Positions 25,501 to 34,997 are shown, numbered from the stretch's first letter. The stretch is DNA of 64,000 nucleotides from Mangrovitalea sediminis (GCF_002514725.1 NZ_NTLB01000001.1:496001-560000), one strand, 5' to 3'. The notes: generated by a model from the letters alone, not told the origin. Numbers and translations: made by a program.

Positions 25501-26225
25501 GGCCTATGACGATTGGTGACGGCGGTAGCAACCATCTGCAGTTCCAGCCAGTCCTCAAAGAAGACCTTGTCGACCAGGCGGAGATCGACCTGTCGCTGCT
25601 TTTCCGTCGCCTCATCCTCGTTCGAACCGGGTTGCAGCCCGGTCCAGTCAGCAAAGAAGTCCCGGTTGATGGCAGGCTCTGCTTCCAGTAACAACAAACG
25701 GGCATCGCGCAGCCGGTTGATCTCCTCAAACTGACTGGACGCATCCAAACGATCCTGCAGTGCTTCCAGTGCGAGCCGCTGAAAGTCCGCCAGCAACTGT
25801 TTCAGCCAGTCCCGGCTCTGCTGGGCAACGGTTCGCCACAGGCCCCGGCGCTTCGCCGACGAGCGCAGTCCGCCATAGCGCCCCACGTGGGCGTTACCCG
25901 GTTCCAGCAAGGTGGACATCAGCTCAGGCGTCGGCTGAACGAACTCGACACCGATGCAGTCGTCGACAACACGTCTGACGCGAGCCAGGACACGGAGATG
26001 GGCTTCGGTGCCTGCCTGCTGGCAAAAGAGGTGGACTTCGACAGGACAGTCATCCGACTGGCGAAAGTGCTGGAGCATGCGGTCAGACTCAATATCGGTC
26101 ACCAGCATGCCGCCTTCACAGATATCGCCCGTGGCGCAAGCGACGGGATTGAACCCGCGCGCCACGACAAAGGCGTCCCGGCAGAGTGGGTGACGTGGAT
26201 ATCGGCGCTGTTCTGACTGCATCAT
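22518..26225 (-). CDS. PilZ-DUF1631-GGDEF-EAL cyclic-di-GMP protein
   Basis: A 1235-residue multidomain protein. The N-terminal PilZ domain (about 5-115) starts with QRRYPRHPLCRDAFV, the RxxxR cyclic-di-GMP site, and has DICEGGMLV in place of DxSxxG. A long helical DUF1631 region follows to about residue 750. The GGDEF domain (about 800-960) has DPLTGCLYRHEF but MGSNEF at the active site, so synthase activity is unlikely. The EAL domain (about 985-1230) has EILL instead of EALL, yet Asn in NINLSG, Glu in FEITET, DDFGTG, LKID and the late Gln remain, so hydrolysis may persist. It likely reads and degrades cyclic-di-GMP; no membrane helices seen. Confidence 0.85.
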   Translation of the reverse strand: MMQSEQRRYPRHPLCRDAFVVARGFNPVACATGDICEGGMLVTDIESDRMLQHFRQSDDCPVEVHLFCQQAGTEAHLRVLARVRRVVDDCIGVEFVQPTPELMSTLLEPGNAHVGRYGGLRSSAKRRGLWRTVAQQSRDWLKQLLADFQRLALEALQDRLDASSQFEEINRLRDARLLLLEAEPAINRDFFADWTGLQPGSNEDEATEKQRQVDLRLVDKVFFEDWLELQMVATAVTNRHRPELFIVNQLLSQVIGSDVDDKNNPLAPTVLCQCLQHAIARREFPSSVKSILYHAFEQTLTESWPDFLHRLSDWLEGQGLRAVPLEKMRSNWSELRVPKKAGPALSTGEGRAEERDAVGTVPVSRSPRHRGTVLRLMRMGRGDEVSAPAGNVLEPRDVSKRLFTHRQQLRNRLSHQQVSLREALDEVVDGDRPLKEGIGEDVWDVVSVVDGLFSPLSRGENGIEPALLGLLEQLRLPLLQILLRDNDFLENPEHPARRILNHIVSLCSADRASSKNLERMLATVIDEIMQEETLSASQLQDIGDRLESLVKRQEHAFVRNAERVAKTCEGQQRLDHARRTIQRRINMLLAGREIPLVLLELLEGGWEQQMVLALLKEGADGTHLASLFSVIEQLQGWLGRDSQGDSAFERELEAPALVEQIERELVTTGEPARYKPVLQHLNAVLKEERRVDYVWLTAYPLSEAQDSAAEGPPETGRWADRAQQLAVGDWVTLDSDEGPQRMSLVWVGDDAYKFVFLTEHGLHETAYSFAELADQLQQGRLQPIAAQDVPFVDRSLYELAQDLYKKMASQALHDPLTGCLYRHEFEKQLARVVLQVPVRHASAALLMVDIDQFSVINASYGTAAGDAMLKGFQDVLVAGLDDFAGAHLVGRMGSNEFALLLYPCLHEQALDLAEQLRNRLSLHRYHHEGQAFQASVSMGLVLIESDIPDAGTLLNQASLACSAAKRSGGNRVRPFREGDRDQAHQQEMLSWVTRIDKALDEDALELRAQRIRSLEEGVPDRYEILLGLKGEAGRDWSPALFVEAAERFHRSSRLDRWVVNKVLEWAASHADKLGQIGGLNINLSGYSLSDDGFLSFLEQRMQVGDVPAEKICFEITETAAVANLHYTADFIRELKRSGCQFALDDFGTGFASYAYLQKLPVDFLKIDGVFVRDLGDNLTNYAMVRSINELGHFLGMNIIAEYVENMEILEALREIRVDFAQGFGVGKPRPLDGLL

Positions 26226-26401
26226 GATGAGTTACTGCCAAATGCCCCGGATATGCGCCGGTCAGCGACTGATACGAGGCTTTCCGTCTCGTTTATTTAC
26301 AGTGTTATATGTTAGTTATATGCGACGTATAGGACTCTGTCTGCATTTCAACCGATCTTTTGTGCGCCGCGTCAGCCTTTGTCGCCCACTCAATACCAGC
26401 C

Positions 26402-26896
26402 CTAATAAGGACGGCTCCGCACACCCAGTCGAAAGAGCAGCGGAGACGCCATCATCTCCAATGCCATGAACAGTCCTGCAACCAGCACAACCGGCCACCA
26501 GGCGTAGTCGAGCCAGTATTTACCCATTAGCAGCGGCAGCAACGCTTCCGGCAACTGATCCAGGCCTGTAGCCCGGGCGCTGGATGCCAACCCCAACCGG
26601 CGCTTACAAAAACTGGACAGCAGGTCGCCCAACATACTCAGCAAACCGAACAGGGCGCCAAACAACGCAGACAGCCCAATCAACTCAGCAATCAGGGCAC
26701 AACTCAGCGTAGCGGTGATCATGCCACGCCATGTTTTGCTGGCCCCCAGTAAAGGGCGCCCGTCGCGGCAACGAAGACCGCCGTCGACCGGCAATGTGAA
26801 ATGCTTGCCGAACAGGCGTTTCGCCAATACCGGAGAACCGTTGGCGGCAATCAGCAACATCAGCAACTGCAGTGACAACATGACCAATCCCGCCAT
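26402..26896 (-). CDS. CDP-archaeol synthase-like (DUF46/CarS) membrane protein
   Basis: 164 residues with four to five membrane helices. LPVDGGLRCRDGRPLLGASKTWRG is the family signature of CarS-type CTP-transferases, related to CdsA, and LSMLGDLLSSFCKRRLGL the second conserved stretch. In archaea CarS makes CDP-archaeol; bacterial relatives have no established substrate, so only a CTP-dependent lipid-nucleotide role is suggested. It follows fumC on the same strand by 18 bases, likely co-transcribed. Confidence 0.7.
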   Translation of the reverse strand: MAGLVMLSLQLLMLLIAANGSPVLAKRLFGKHFTLPVDGGLRCRDGRPLLGASKTWRGMITATLSCALIAELIGLSALFGALFGLLSMLGDLLSSFCKRRLGLASSARATGLDQLPEALLPLLMGKYWLDYAWWPVVLVAGLFMALEMMASPLLFRLGVRSRPY

Positions 26897-26914
26897 CTAT
26901 TCCCCAACCCGCAG

Positions 26915-28318
26915 TCAGCGCCCCGGCAGACCGCCCCGAGTCATCTTGAGCGGATCAAGAAGCGCCTCGAGCGCCTCCCGCGTCAAGTCCGTCCTTTCGG
27001 CAGCCACATCGATAATCGGGCGACCGGATGCGAACGCTTCCTTGGCGATTTCCGCCGCCTTGCCATAACCAATCACGGGATTCAGCGCGGTTACCAGTAC
27101 CGGATTACGACCCACTGTCGCCGAAAGGTGCGATTCATTGACCTCAAAACCCGCTATGACCCGCTCCGCCAGCAGACGGGCGGCATTGCCCAGCAGCCCG
27201 ATCATCTCCAGCAGGTTCGCAGCCACCAGCGGTAACATGACATTCAACTGGAAGTTGCCTGACTGGGCCGCCACGGTAACCGCCGCATCCAGGCCGATCA
27301 CCTGCGCTGCAACCATGGCCACGGCTTCCGGGATAACCGGGTTGACCTTGCCAGGCATAATACTGCTGCCCGGCTGCAATGCCGGCAGGCTGATTTCCGC
27401 CAACCCGTGATGGGGCCCGCTGTTCATCCAGCGCAGGTCGTTCGCCACTTTCATGAGCACCACCGCCAACCCTTTGAGCTGGGACGACAGTGCCAATGGC
27501 GCATCCACCCCACTCTGGCCGACAAAGCGGTGAGCCAGCGGCTTGAACGGGAAGCCGGTGAGCTTCGCCAGTTCGCCGATACAGCGATCGGCAAAGGCCG
27601 GATCGGCATTGATCCCCGTGCCCACCGCGGTGCCACCCAGTGGCACAGACAAAAGATCATCACTGGCACCCTGCAGGCGCCTTTCGGCAGCGGCCAACTG
27701 CTCCCGCCAGGTCTGGATTTCCTGCCCCAGGGTGATCGGCATTGCATCCATGAGATGGGTACGTCCGGTTTTCACGATCCGGCCCAGAGAGGGCTCCCGT
27801 TCGTAGATCGCGCCTTGCAGATGCGTCAACGCGGGCATGAGTTGCTTCTGGAGTGCCGTAACCGCACTGACGTGAATGGCTGTCGGGATGACGTCATTAC
27901 TGCTCTGGCTCATATTGACGTCATCATTGGGATGGATCTGGACGCCCTTGCGATCATGCGCCAGATTGGCCAGCACCTCATTGACGTTCATGTTGGTGCT
28001 GGTACCCGAACCGGTCTGATAGATGTCGATGGGAAACTGATCGAGATGGTCGCCCGCCAGGATCTGGTCGCAGGCGTCGAGGATGGCCCCTTTGCGATCA
28101 CCAGACAAAAGGCCTAGGGCGCTGTTGACCCGGGCTGCACAACGTTTGATGCTGACCACCGCCAGGATGAACGCACTGGGCAGCGGTCGTCCGCTGATCG
28201 GAAAATTGTCGATGGCTCGCTGAGTTTGCGCGCCCCAAAGTGCCCGGGTCGGAACATTCACCTCTCCCAGGCTGTCCTTTTCGATACGAAAGTCGTCAGA
28301 GTCTTGAGCATTGCGCAT
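26915..28318 (-). CDS. fumC: Class II fumarate hydratase
   Basis: Iron-independent fumarase converting fumarate to malate. 467 residues from ATG 28318, chosen for GGGAGG upstream. Marks: ALWGAQTQRAIDNFPISG at the N-terminus, TGSGTSTNMNVNEV, GRTHLMDAMPITLGQE, and the family signature GSSIMPGKVNP. C-terminal ATVGRNPVLVTALNPVIGYGKAAEIAKEA fits FumC. Class II fumarases are often used under iron limitation or oxidative stress. Confidence 0.96.
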   Translation of the reverse strand: MRNAQDSDDFRIEKDSLGEVNVPTRALWGAQTQRAIDNFPISGRPLPSAFILAVVSIKRCAARVNSALGLLSGDRKGAILDACDQILAGDHLDQFPIDIYQTGSGTSTNMNVNEVLANLAHDRKGVQIHPNDDVNMSQSSNDVIPTAIHVSAVTALQKQLMPALTHLQGAIYEREPSLGRIVKTGRTHLMDAMPITLGQEIQTWREQLAAAERRLQGASDDLLSVPLGGTAVGTGINADPAFADRCIGELAKLTGFPFKPLAHRFVGQSGVDAPLALSSQLKGLAVVLMKVANDLRWMNSGPHHGLAEISLPALQPGSSIMPGKVNPVIPEAVAMVAAQVIGLDAAVTVAAQSGNFQLNVMLPLVAANLLEMIGLLGNAARLLAERVIAGFEVNESHLSATVGRNPVLVTALNPVIGYGKAAEIAKEAFASGRPIIDVAAERTDLTREALEALLDPLKMTRGGLPGR

Positions 28319-28421
28319 GGCGGCCTCCCTTTCCTGCCGTTCCTCTGCCCGGAACACCAGAGACTGGGTCAGATGCAGCTGCCGCCTGCCAGACAGCTGC
28401 CCAGACCACAGTTTGGCGCTC

Positions 28422-28697
28422 TCAGCCGTGCTTCAGGCGAACATGATCATAGATTCCGGTAACCTGCTCAAAGTTCAGGATCAAGGTGTGAACCGTATTG
28501 GTGTAGGTATCGTGCAGATGAAATTTGAACCGTTTCTGTGTCTGGCCCTGCAGAAACTGGTCGTATTCCCGTGAGAGTTCGCGCACATCGCTGGACGACT
28601 CCTTACTCCAGGCTGCATTAAACGGCCCGAGAACGGCGCCGCCCGCCAGACAGATGGTCACTTCATGATTGGTCAAGGCATCTTCGGGGATCTGCAT
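28422..28697 (-). CDS. Unknown small soluble protein
   Basis: 91 residues with a strong ribosome site AAGGAG before the ATG. It has SSDVRELSREYDQFLQGQTQKRF and a FKFHLHDTYTNTVHTLILNFEQVTG strand pair, suggesting a small alpha/beta protein. No family recognised. It lies upstream of fumC on the same strand with a 103-base gap, so it could share or have its own promoter. Confidence 0.6.
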   Translation of the reverse strand: MQIPEDALTNHEVTICLAGGAVLGPFNAAWSKESSSDVRELSREYDQFLQGQTQKRFKFHLHDTYTNTVHTLILNFEQVTGIYDHVRLKHG

Positions 28698-29190
28698 GGG
28701 AGCTCCTTCTTCAGCATCTGTATCGGCAAGACCGGCTACGCCGGCTCTTCCAGTGTAACTGCCCAGCCCCCTCGCCGAACAGTCAGACCCAATGATCCAG
28801 CGCCGACAGACAAGGTTCCAAATAGATTCCGCAAGATACCTGAGGACAGACTGGAGGTTCCGGTGCCATCCGAGATAGACAGAACGAGGCTGAATTCTGC
28901 CAGACTACACCCTGATGAACCCTTCGTGACAGTTACAAAAAATAACACGAACGTACCAATTGCTTTCCTATAATCGAGTGTAAGGCTAGGCCGCAAAAAG
29001 AAAATAGCGCTTTAAGAAAACGGTCTAACCATACAACAACGAAGTTGTTTCTCTCACAGGATGTGACGACGAGGCGCAATACCAGAATTTATGGTTTTTT
29101 CGACTCCGGTCAGGACATGGTTGTCACAAAATAGAATAAAAACTGTCTTGTCTAAAAATCGTCGTTATGACGATTGAGGAGCCAACCGCC
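28698..29190. other. Gene-poor intergenic region
   Basis: About 490 bases between divergent genes. The minus-strand frame 28736-28996 shows no domain, no ribosome site and low-complexity Ser/Gly/Leu, so I do not call it. A lone perfect TATAAT occurs at 28969-28974 without a good -35 box. AT content is raised from about 28920 on. Nothing else is recognised. Confidence 0.4.
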
Positions 29191-30114
29191 ATGAAAGCGA
29201 GCCATGCGCGCAAGTTGCTGCAGCCGATCGCGCCGGCCTACTCAGAGATGTTCTCCGGCCGCGTCTTCCGCGTCGGCAAAGGGGCGGTCTCTGTGCGCAA
29301 CCATAGCGGCAAGGCAGTCCACACGGTTATCGGCGTTCACGGCTTTCTGGAAAATCACTGTTACTTTACCCAGAGCTACCAGTCAGCCACCACAGAGCTG
29401 ATCCTGATCACCTGCAGCAACTACCATATTCCCGTCAATGGCGTGGAAGTGGAAACACCGGCCTGGGAAGTCCCTATCAAGTACCCAGAAGCCACCATCG
29501 AGTACGATGCCTGCCTACTCAATCAGGCACTGGCCAATCTGCCCAGCTCAACCCAGATCCGAGTGCATGGCCACTCTCGCGGCGGCGCGGTGATTCTCGA
29601 CGCCATCCGCCAGCGCCCGGAGCTCTACCGGGACGTCGAAGTGGTGCTGGAGGCACCAGTACTGCCTCAAGGACGTCTCCACCCGATGGTTATGGCGCTA
29701 TTGGAACCGGTCAGCAACGGCATGTGGCCCTGGCTGGTCCGGCTGATCAACAGCACGCCATCATCGCCCTACGCCCAGGCGTTCTTCGGCCGCATGAACA
29801 CCCGCAAGAAACAGCTGTTGAACAAACTCTTCTGTGCCACCCGCGACCACCTCACCATCGTTCGCAATATCGAGAACATCATGGCGTGGATGGAGCACAA
29901 CGATTACAGCCTGTACAAGAACATTCGCCACGGCACCTTCCTGATTCCGCGCCAGGACCGCATCCTGGACCGCAATGCGATGCTCAAGAGTGCGCGTCAC
30001 AGTCCCAACAGCGTGCGAATCATCGAGACCGACTCCCCCAGCCATTTCGTCACGCTCGACAATGAAGCCTGGATTCCACCGCTGGAACAAACCGCGATGG
30101 CCGCGCATGGCTGA
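29191..30114 (+). CDS. Alpha/beta hydrolase
   Basis: 307 residues from the ATG at 29191, which has GAGGAG nine bases upstream; a Met at 29167 lacks a site. VIGVHGFLENHCYF is the oxyanion strand and VHGHSRGGAVILDA the nucleophile elbow (GHSRG). A late ...PSHFVTLDNE supplies the likely catalytic His. The substrate is unknown; proximity to PHA-associated genes (30979-31260) would allow a role with hydroxyalkanoates or lipids, but this is speculative. Confidence 0.75.
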   Translation: MKASHARKLLQPIAPAYSEMFSGRVFRVGKGAVSVRNHSGKAVHTVIGVHGFLENHCYFTQSYQSATTELILITCSNYHIPVNGVEVETPAWEVPIKYPEATIEYDACLLNQALANLPSSTQIRVHGHSRGGAVILDAIRQRPELYRDVEVVLEAPVLPQGRLHPMVMALLEPVSNGMWPWLVRLINSTPSSPYAQAFFGRMNTRKKQLLNKLFCATRDHLTIVRNIENIMAWMEHNDYSLYKNIRHGTFLIPRQDRILDRNAMLKSARHSPNSVRIIETDSPSHFVTLDNEAWIPPLEQTAMAAHG

Positions 30115-30244
30115 GTGCTCCAGGGCCAAAATCAGGGGCTGAGGCCGTTAACACCCGGCCGATCAACCCCAGATCGATTCATTTTGTTTACAATGCGCCT
30201 CCTGAACGGGTTCGTGTCCACTCCCCCATGAGGTAGCACCCATC

Positions 30245-31000
30245 GTGTACCGCCACAAACTTCTGCACTCGCGCGTGCGCACCGACAACGCCCGCCGCCT
30301 TCAGCAGCTGCTGCTGGACTATCACGACTTCCGCAACCAGCAGGCCGCCAGCCCCCAGCAACCGGCTCTCGAGGCACTGAGAACCTGGCAAAGCGAGCGC
30401 TTGAAGTCGTCCCACAGGGACCTGTACGAAGACCCGCGCTATCGCGACGGCCTGGATTTCCTGTTGGCCGACCTGTATGCGCCCACGCAATTCACCCGTC
30501 GAGACGACGACGTCGACCGTGTTTTTCCGGTGATGGTAAAGCTGCTGCCGGACTCGGTGTTATACACCGTCGCAGAGCTGGTGGAACTCAACCTGCTGAG
30601 CCAGCGACTGGATCTGCAATTGACCGAAACCTGGAGCGAACTGGGCCAGCCGCTCGACGAAGCCTCTTATTGCGAGGCATTCCGGCGCTGCGACAACCGC
30701 GCCGAACGCCTGCGCCAGATCCAATTGGTCGCCAATATCGGCAACGATCTTGACCGGTACGTCCACAGCCGAACCATCAGTTTCGCCCTTAGCCTGACCG
30801 AAGGAGCGGCTGAAATGGCTGGCCTGGGCGAACTGCATGGTTTCCTGCGGCGCGGTTTCGCCGCCTTTCGCGCAATGGAAAGCGTCGACAGCCTGCTAGA
30901 CCAGATCGTGGAACGGGAAACCGATATTCTGGAAGGGATACTGCAGGGGCGACCGGCACCTTTCAGCGTCCGGTTGGATCAGCCCTTTTCGATCAGATGA
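30245..31000 (+). CDS. FFLEELY-motif protein
   Basis: 251 residues with a GTG start (GAGG upstream). LDFLLADLYAPTQFTRRDDDVDRVFPVMVKLLP is this family's signature region (here FLLADLY in place of FFLEELY). The protein is mostly helical with no membrane segment. The family is common in Pseudomonas-type genomes but has no known function. It overlaps the end of the convergent PHA-system gene by 22 bases. Confidence 0.8.
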   Translation: MYRHKLLHSRVRTDNARRLQQLLLDYHDFRNQQAASPQQPALEALRTWQSERLKSSHRDLYEDPRYRDGLDFLLADLYAPTQFTRRDDDVDRVFPVMVKLLPDSVLYTVAELVELNLLSQRLDLQLTETWSELGQPLDEASYCEAFRRCDNRAERLRQIQLVANIGNDLDRYVHSRTISFALSLTEGAAEMAGLGELHGFLRRGFAAFRAMESVDSLLDQIVERETDILEGILQGRPAPFSVRLDQPFSIR

Positions 31001-31260
31001 TCGAGATGCCGGTGAATTTCCTGCTCGATACGACCTTTCAGCGGGCGTAACAGCAAGCCCAGACTGAGACTGACTTCAATCACCGTCGGCCCTACCACCA
31101 ATTGCCCGCTGGCGCCGGAACGTTTGAAGCGCAGGGTATCGCCCTGCCAGGCGTAGTCGACGTCAAAGCGCTGCGCCAAGTCTCTGGCCAGAGATTCAGC
31201 GGCCTCTCTCGCGGCGTGGTGATCCAGAGTGTGATGACGGGTAATTTCGATGGCGGACAT
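30979..31260 (-). CDS. Polyhydroxyalkanoic acid system family protein (PHA_gran_rgn)
   Basis: 93 residues from ATG 31260, with GAGGAG directly upstream; the Met four codons earlier overlaps that site. IEITRHHTLDHHAAREAAESLARDL, FDVDYAWQGDTLRFKRSGASG and the C-terminal LKGRIEQEIHRHLDHL fit the small family found in PHA gene regions and thought to act at PHA granules. No PHA synthase lies in the window. It overlaps the tail of the convergent FFLEELY-motif gene. Confidence 0.85.
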   Translation of the reverse strand: MSAIEITRHHTLDHHAAREAAESLARDLAQRFDVDYAWQGDTLRFKRSGASGQLVVGPTVIEVSLSLGLLLRPLKGRIEQEIHRHLDHLIEKG

Positions 31261-31432
31261 GGGACTCCTCATTGCCAGGCCGCCGGCACCACCGCCGGCG
31301 CTTCGGATTTTAGCATAGCGGAAACGGGATACCGCACCGGGATCAACTCATGGCCTCTCTTTCAAAGACAAGCCCGGCTTCGGACGATAGAATACGGGCA
31401 ACATTCGCAGCCTAACCAGCGGGACGCACATC

Positions 31433-32212
31433 ATGAGCGATCAGCCACACCCGGAGACATCCGACAAGCCGGCCGGCACGACCCACTTCGGTTACCGTCA
31501 GGTACCGGTCGACGAAAAGGCCAAGCGCGTGGCCGATGTCTTCCATTCGGTCGCCGGAAAATACGATCTGATGAATGACCTGATGTCCATGGGGATTCAT
31601 CGTCTCTGGAAGCGTTTCACCATCGAACTCAGCGGCGTTCGCAAAGGGCATCGCGTGCTGGATATCGCCGGCGGTACCGGTGACCTGACCAAGCGATTTT
31701 CCGAGCTCGTCGGCGATACAGGCGAGGTCGTGCTGGCCGACATCAACGACTCCATGCTCAAGGTCGGACGCAGCCGCCTGATCGACGAGGGTTACGCCGG
31801 CAATATCGAATACGTCCAGGCCGATGCGGAACACCTGCCCTTTCCCGACAGCAGCTTCAACGTGGTCAGCATCGCCTTCGGCCTGCGTAACGTCACCGAC
31901 AAGGACCAGGCCCTGAGGGAAATGACGCGAGTGCTCAAGCCGGGCGGCAAGCTGCTGGTCCTGGAGTTCTCGAAGCCCACGATCCCCATGCTGAGCCGGG
32001 CCTACGACCTGTACTCGTTCACTGCACTCCCCATGATGGGCAAGCTTTTCGCCGGTGACAGCGAGAGCTACAAATACCTGGCCGAATCGATTCGCATGCA
32101 CCCGGACCAGGAAACCCTGAAGCAGATGATGGGGGACGCCGGATTGGTCAACTGCAAGTACCACAACATGACCGGCGGCATTGTCGCCCTGCATGCCGGG
32201 GTCAAACCCTGA
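31433..32212 (+). CDS. ubiE: Ubiquinone/menaquinone C-methyltransferase
   Basis: SAM-dependent C-methylation of demethylmenaquinol and the ubiquinone precursor. 259 residues: [56 protein letters not shown] (motif I), [20 protein letters not shown] and the C-terminal [14 protein letters not shown]. First gene of ubiE-ubiJ-ubiB; its TGA overlaps the ATG of ubiJ (TGATG), implying coupled translation. Confidence 0.97.
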   Translation: MSDQPHPETSDKPAGTTHFGYRQVPVDEKAKRVADVFHSVAGKYDLMNDLMSMGIHRLWKRFTIELSGVRKGHRVLDIAGGTGDLTKRFSELVGDTGEVVLADINDSMLKVGRSRLIDEGYAGNIEYVQADAEHLPFPDSSFNVVSIAFGLRNVTDKDQALREMTRVLKPGGKLLVLEFSKPTIPMLSRAYDLYSFTALPMMGKLFAGDSESYKYLAESIRMHPDQETLKQMMGDAGLVNCKYHNMTGGIVALHAGVKP

Positions 32213-32862
32213 TGGGTCCGGGCCCAACCCTTCGTGCCACCTTCAGCAGCGTCGTCGAGACGGTGCTGAATCAGGTGTTGCGCCTGGATTCTGCCGGCAG
32301 CCAGGCGCTGCTGGCACAGCTCGATCGCGCCGTTACGGTCCGGCTGGACCCACCGGGCTGGGATATCAGCGTCAGCGCCCGGGGCGAGCGCATTGGTGTC
32401 AGCACGGAGCCTGCCGAGGATGCCGCGCTCGAGCTGGCCGGCAGTCCACTCGCCTTTGCGGCACTTCTGACCGGAGAACAAAGCGTTTTCCATGACGGCC
32501 GCCTGCGGGTGACCGGTGACGTTGCCCTGGCGCAAGGCCTGCAAACATCCGTCATGGCGCTGGACCTCGACTGGGAGGGCGAGCTTGCCCGGCACCTGGG
32601 CGACCTGCCTGCGCATTTCATCGGCCAGCGGGTTCGCCACGCATTGCGCTGGACCCGGCAGGCACAGGCATCGCTCACGGCCAACCTGGAAGAGTACCTG
32701 CAAGAGGAAAGCCAGGCGCTGCCGGCACGCCTGGAAGCCGATGCCCAATTCGAAGACATCGACACGTTGAGACTGGCTGTGGACCGCATCGCCGCCCGCA
32801 TCGACGCCGTCAAAACCCGCGTTTTTCCCATCCCGCCAACACCGGAGTCCAACTCGCAGTGA
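32212..32862 (+). CDS. ubiJ: Ubiquinone biosynthesis accessory factor UbiJ (SCP2 domain)
   Basis: 216 residues. The N-terminal SCP2 lipid-binding fold (about 5-110, with [31 protein letters not shown]) is followed by helices [19 protein letters not shown] and a C-terminal coiled coil around [12 protein letters not shown]. UbiJ helps organise the soluble ubiquinone-synthesis complex with UbiK. It overlaps ubiE and ubiB at both ends (TGATG and GTGA). Confidence 0.93.
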   Translation: MGPGPTLRATFSSVVETVLNQVLRLDSAGSQALLAQLDRAVTVRLDPPGWDISVSARGERIGVSTEPAEDAALELAGSPLAFAALLTGEQSVFHDGRLRVTGDVALAQGLQTSVMALDLDWEGELARHLGDLPAHFIGQRVRHALRWTRQAQASLTANLEEYLQEESQALPARLEADAQFEDIDTLRLAVDRIAARIDAVKTRVFPIPPTPESNSQ

Positions 32863-34508
32863 GTCGCCTGTTGCGTTTGTTCAGGATCGGTTTTGTCGTT
32901 TGCCGCTACCGCCTCGATGAATTCCTCCATCTGGTCCGCCTGCCACTCCCGCTTAAAATACTGCTCTGGCTGGCGCCCTGGCACCTGTTTCCGCGCCCCC
33001 GCCTGACACGCGGCGAACGCTTGCGAATGGCACTGGAAGAGCTCGGCCCGATTTTCATCAAGTTCGGCCAGTTACTCTCCACACGCCGCGACCTGATGCC
33101 CGACGACATTGCCAATGCGCTGCGCCAGTTGCAGGATCAGGTGCCGCCTTTCCCCGGCGATCAGGCACGCGCCATCGTCGAGCGGGACCTGCGCGCCCCG
33201 GTCACCGAATTGTTCGACTATTTCGAGGCCGAACCCATGGCGTCGGCCTCGGTCGCCCAGGTCCATGCCGCCCGGTTGCCAGGAGGACAGGAAGTCGTCG
33301 TCAAGGTAATACGGCCCGGTATCGACAAGACCATCCGCCAGGATATCGCCCTGATGTACCTGATGGCGGAACTGCTGCAACGCTACTGGGAAGATGGCCA
33401 TCGCCTGCGCCCGGTGGAGGTCGTATCCGATTATGAGCAGACCATTTTCGATGAACTGGATCTGCAACGTGAGGCCGCCAACGCCAGTCAGTTGCGGCGC
33501 AATTTCGACCAGTCCAGCCTGATCTATATCCCCGAAGTCTTCTGGGATTACATCAGTGCACGCGTCCTGGTAATGGAGCGCATCCACGGCATCCCCGTCG
33601 CCGATGTGGAGGCCCTCAACGCCGCAGGCGTCAACCTCAAGGTGCTCGCGGAAAAAGGTGTGGAGATTTTCTTTACGCAGGTCTTCCGGGACAGCTTTTT
33701 CCATGCGGACATGCATCCCGGCAACATCTTCGTTAACGCCGAAAACCCGCAGGATCCCCGCTATATCGCCATCGACTTCGGCATTGTCGGCACCCTGACG
33801 CCAGAAGATCAGTCCTATCTGGCCCGCAACCTGCTCGCCTTCTTCAAGCGCGATTACCGGCAGGTGGCGGTTTTGCACATCCAGTCCGGCTGGGTACCTG
33901 CAACCACCCGTGTGAATGAATTCGAGGCTGCGATACGTACCGTGTGCGAGCCGATTTTCGAAAAGCCGCTGCGGGACATATCCTTTGGGCAGTTCCTGCT
34001 CCGCCTGTTCCAGACCGCTCGCCGTTTTGACATGACGGTGCAGCCGCAGTTGGTACTCCTGCAGAAAACCCTGTTGAATGTGGAGGGGCTGGGACGCCAG
34101 TTGTATCCTGACCTCGATCTCTGGCAAACCGCTCATCCTTTCCTGGAAAACTGGATGAAGCGCCGGATCGGCCCTCAAGGCCTGTTCAAGGCCTTCGAGC
34201 AACAATTGCCGACCTGGCTGGAACAGGCACCGGAAATGCCGCAGATGCTACATGATGCTATCGGACAATTGCGCGCCCTGGACCGCTTCAATCAAAGTCA
34301 GGAGTCGGGCATCAGCCGCCTGCGACAGGACTTGCGCCGCAACGAGAGCGGACGTCGCCGCTACTGGATCGCGACACTGTGTTTCGTGGCTGCCTGGCTG
34401 GGCAGCGATCAGGCCACCCTGAGCTGGTTGCAGCAATTGCCTTTGCAAAGTTGGCTCTTGGCAGCCATCGGCATCTATCTGATACTGCCCCGTCGCACGG
34501 ACTCCTGA
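32859..34508 (+). CDS. ubiB: UbiB/ADCK-family atypical kinase for ubiquinone synthesis
   Basis: 549 residues with a GTG start overlapping the ubiJ stop codon. The KxGQ motif [20 protein letters not shown], the Ala-rich loop [10 protein letters not shown] in place of a Gly-rich loop, the catalytic [12 protein letters not shown] and IDFGIVGTL mark the ADCK/UbiB family. Two C-terminal membrane helices (about 500-545) anchor it. UbiB ATPase activity supports access to membrane-bound ubiquinone precursors. Upstream ubiE and ubiJ form the operon; hisI follows by 15 bases. Confidence 0.97.
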   Translation: MSRLLRLFRIGFVVCRYRLDEFLHLVRLPLPLKILLWLAPWHLFPRPRLTRGERLRMALEELGPIFIKFGQLLSTRRDLMPDDIANALRQLQDQVPPFPGDQARAIVERDLRAPVTELFDYFEAEPMASASVAQVHAARLPGGQEVVVKVIRPGIDKTIRQDIALMYLMAELLQRYWEDGHRLRPVEVVSDYEQTIFDELDLQREAANASQLRRNFDQSSLIYIPEVFWDYISARVLVMERIHGIPVADVEALNAAGVNLKVLAEKGVEIFFTQVFRDSFFHADMHPGNIFVNAENPQDPRYIAIDFGIVGTLTPEDQSYLARNLLAFFKRDYRQVAVLHIQSGWVPATTRVNEFEAAIRTVCEPIFEKPLRDISFGQFLLRLFQTARRFDMTVQPQLVLLQKTLLNVEGLGRQLYPDLDLWQTAHPFLENWMKRRIGPQGLFKAFEQQLPTWLEQAPEMPQMLHDAIGQLRALDRFNQSQESGISRLRQDLRRNESGRRRYWIATLCFVAAWLGSDQATLSWLQQLPLQSWLLAAIGIYLILPRRTDS

Positions 34509-34523
34509 ATTTCCGTCACGTGA

Positions 34524-34997
34524 ATGACTCGCTACCGGATTACTATGAACACGACTGATACAGCGGTAAACAACGATAATACCTGGCTCGATGAAGTCGC
34601 CTGGGATGCCAACGGCCTGGTACCCGCTATCGCCCAGGATGCCGACACCGGCGAAGTCCTGATGGTCGCCTGGATGAACCGGGAGTCGCTGGCACTCACC
34701 GTTAAAGAGGGACAGGCCGTGTACTGGTCCCGTTCCCGGGCCCGACTCTGGCGCAAAGGCGAAAGTTCGGGGCACATGCAGCGCCTCCATGAAATTCGTC
34801 TAGACTGCGATGGCGACGTTATTCTGATGCGAGTGGAACAGATCGGGGGTATCGCCTGTCATACAGGACGAAGGAGTTGCATGTTCCGCCGCCTGGAGAA
34901 GGGCCAGTGGCAAACCGTCGATCCCGTGATCAAGGATCCCGAAGCCATTTATGGCGACATACAGCCCCCAAAGAAGGATGGCAACCATGGCGAATGA
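34524..34997 (+). CDS. hisI: Phosphoribosyl-AMP cyclohydrolase
   Basis: Third step of histidine synthesis. 157 residues from ATG 34524, or 150 from the Met at 34545; neither has a strong ribosome site. Conserved: [53 protein letters not shown] and [14 protein letters not shown], with the Cys/Asp zinc and magnesium ligands. It is split from hisE, as in Pseudomonas, and overlaps the hisE start by 11 bases. Confidence 0.96.
   Translation: MTRYRITMNTTDTAVNNDNTWLDEVAWDANGLVPAIAQDADTGEVLMVAWMNRESLALTVKEGQAVYWSRSRARLWRKGESSGHMQRLHEIRLDCDGDVILMRVEQIGGIACHTGRRSCMFRRLEKGQWQTVDPVIKDPEAIYGDIQPPKKDGNHGE

Noticed and set aside
28736-28996. 86-residue minus-strand frame in the gap before the hydrolase
   Set aside because: No ribosome site, Ser/Gly/Leu-rich low complexity and no similarity that I recognise.
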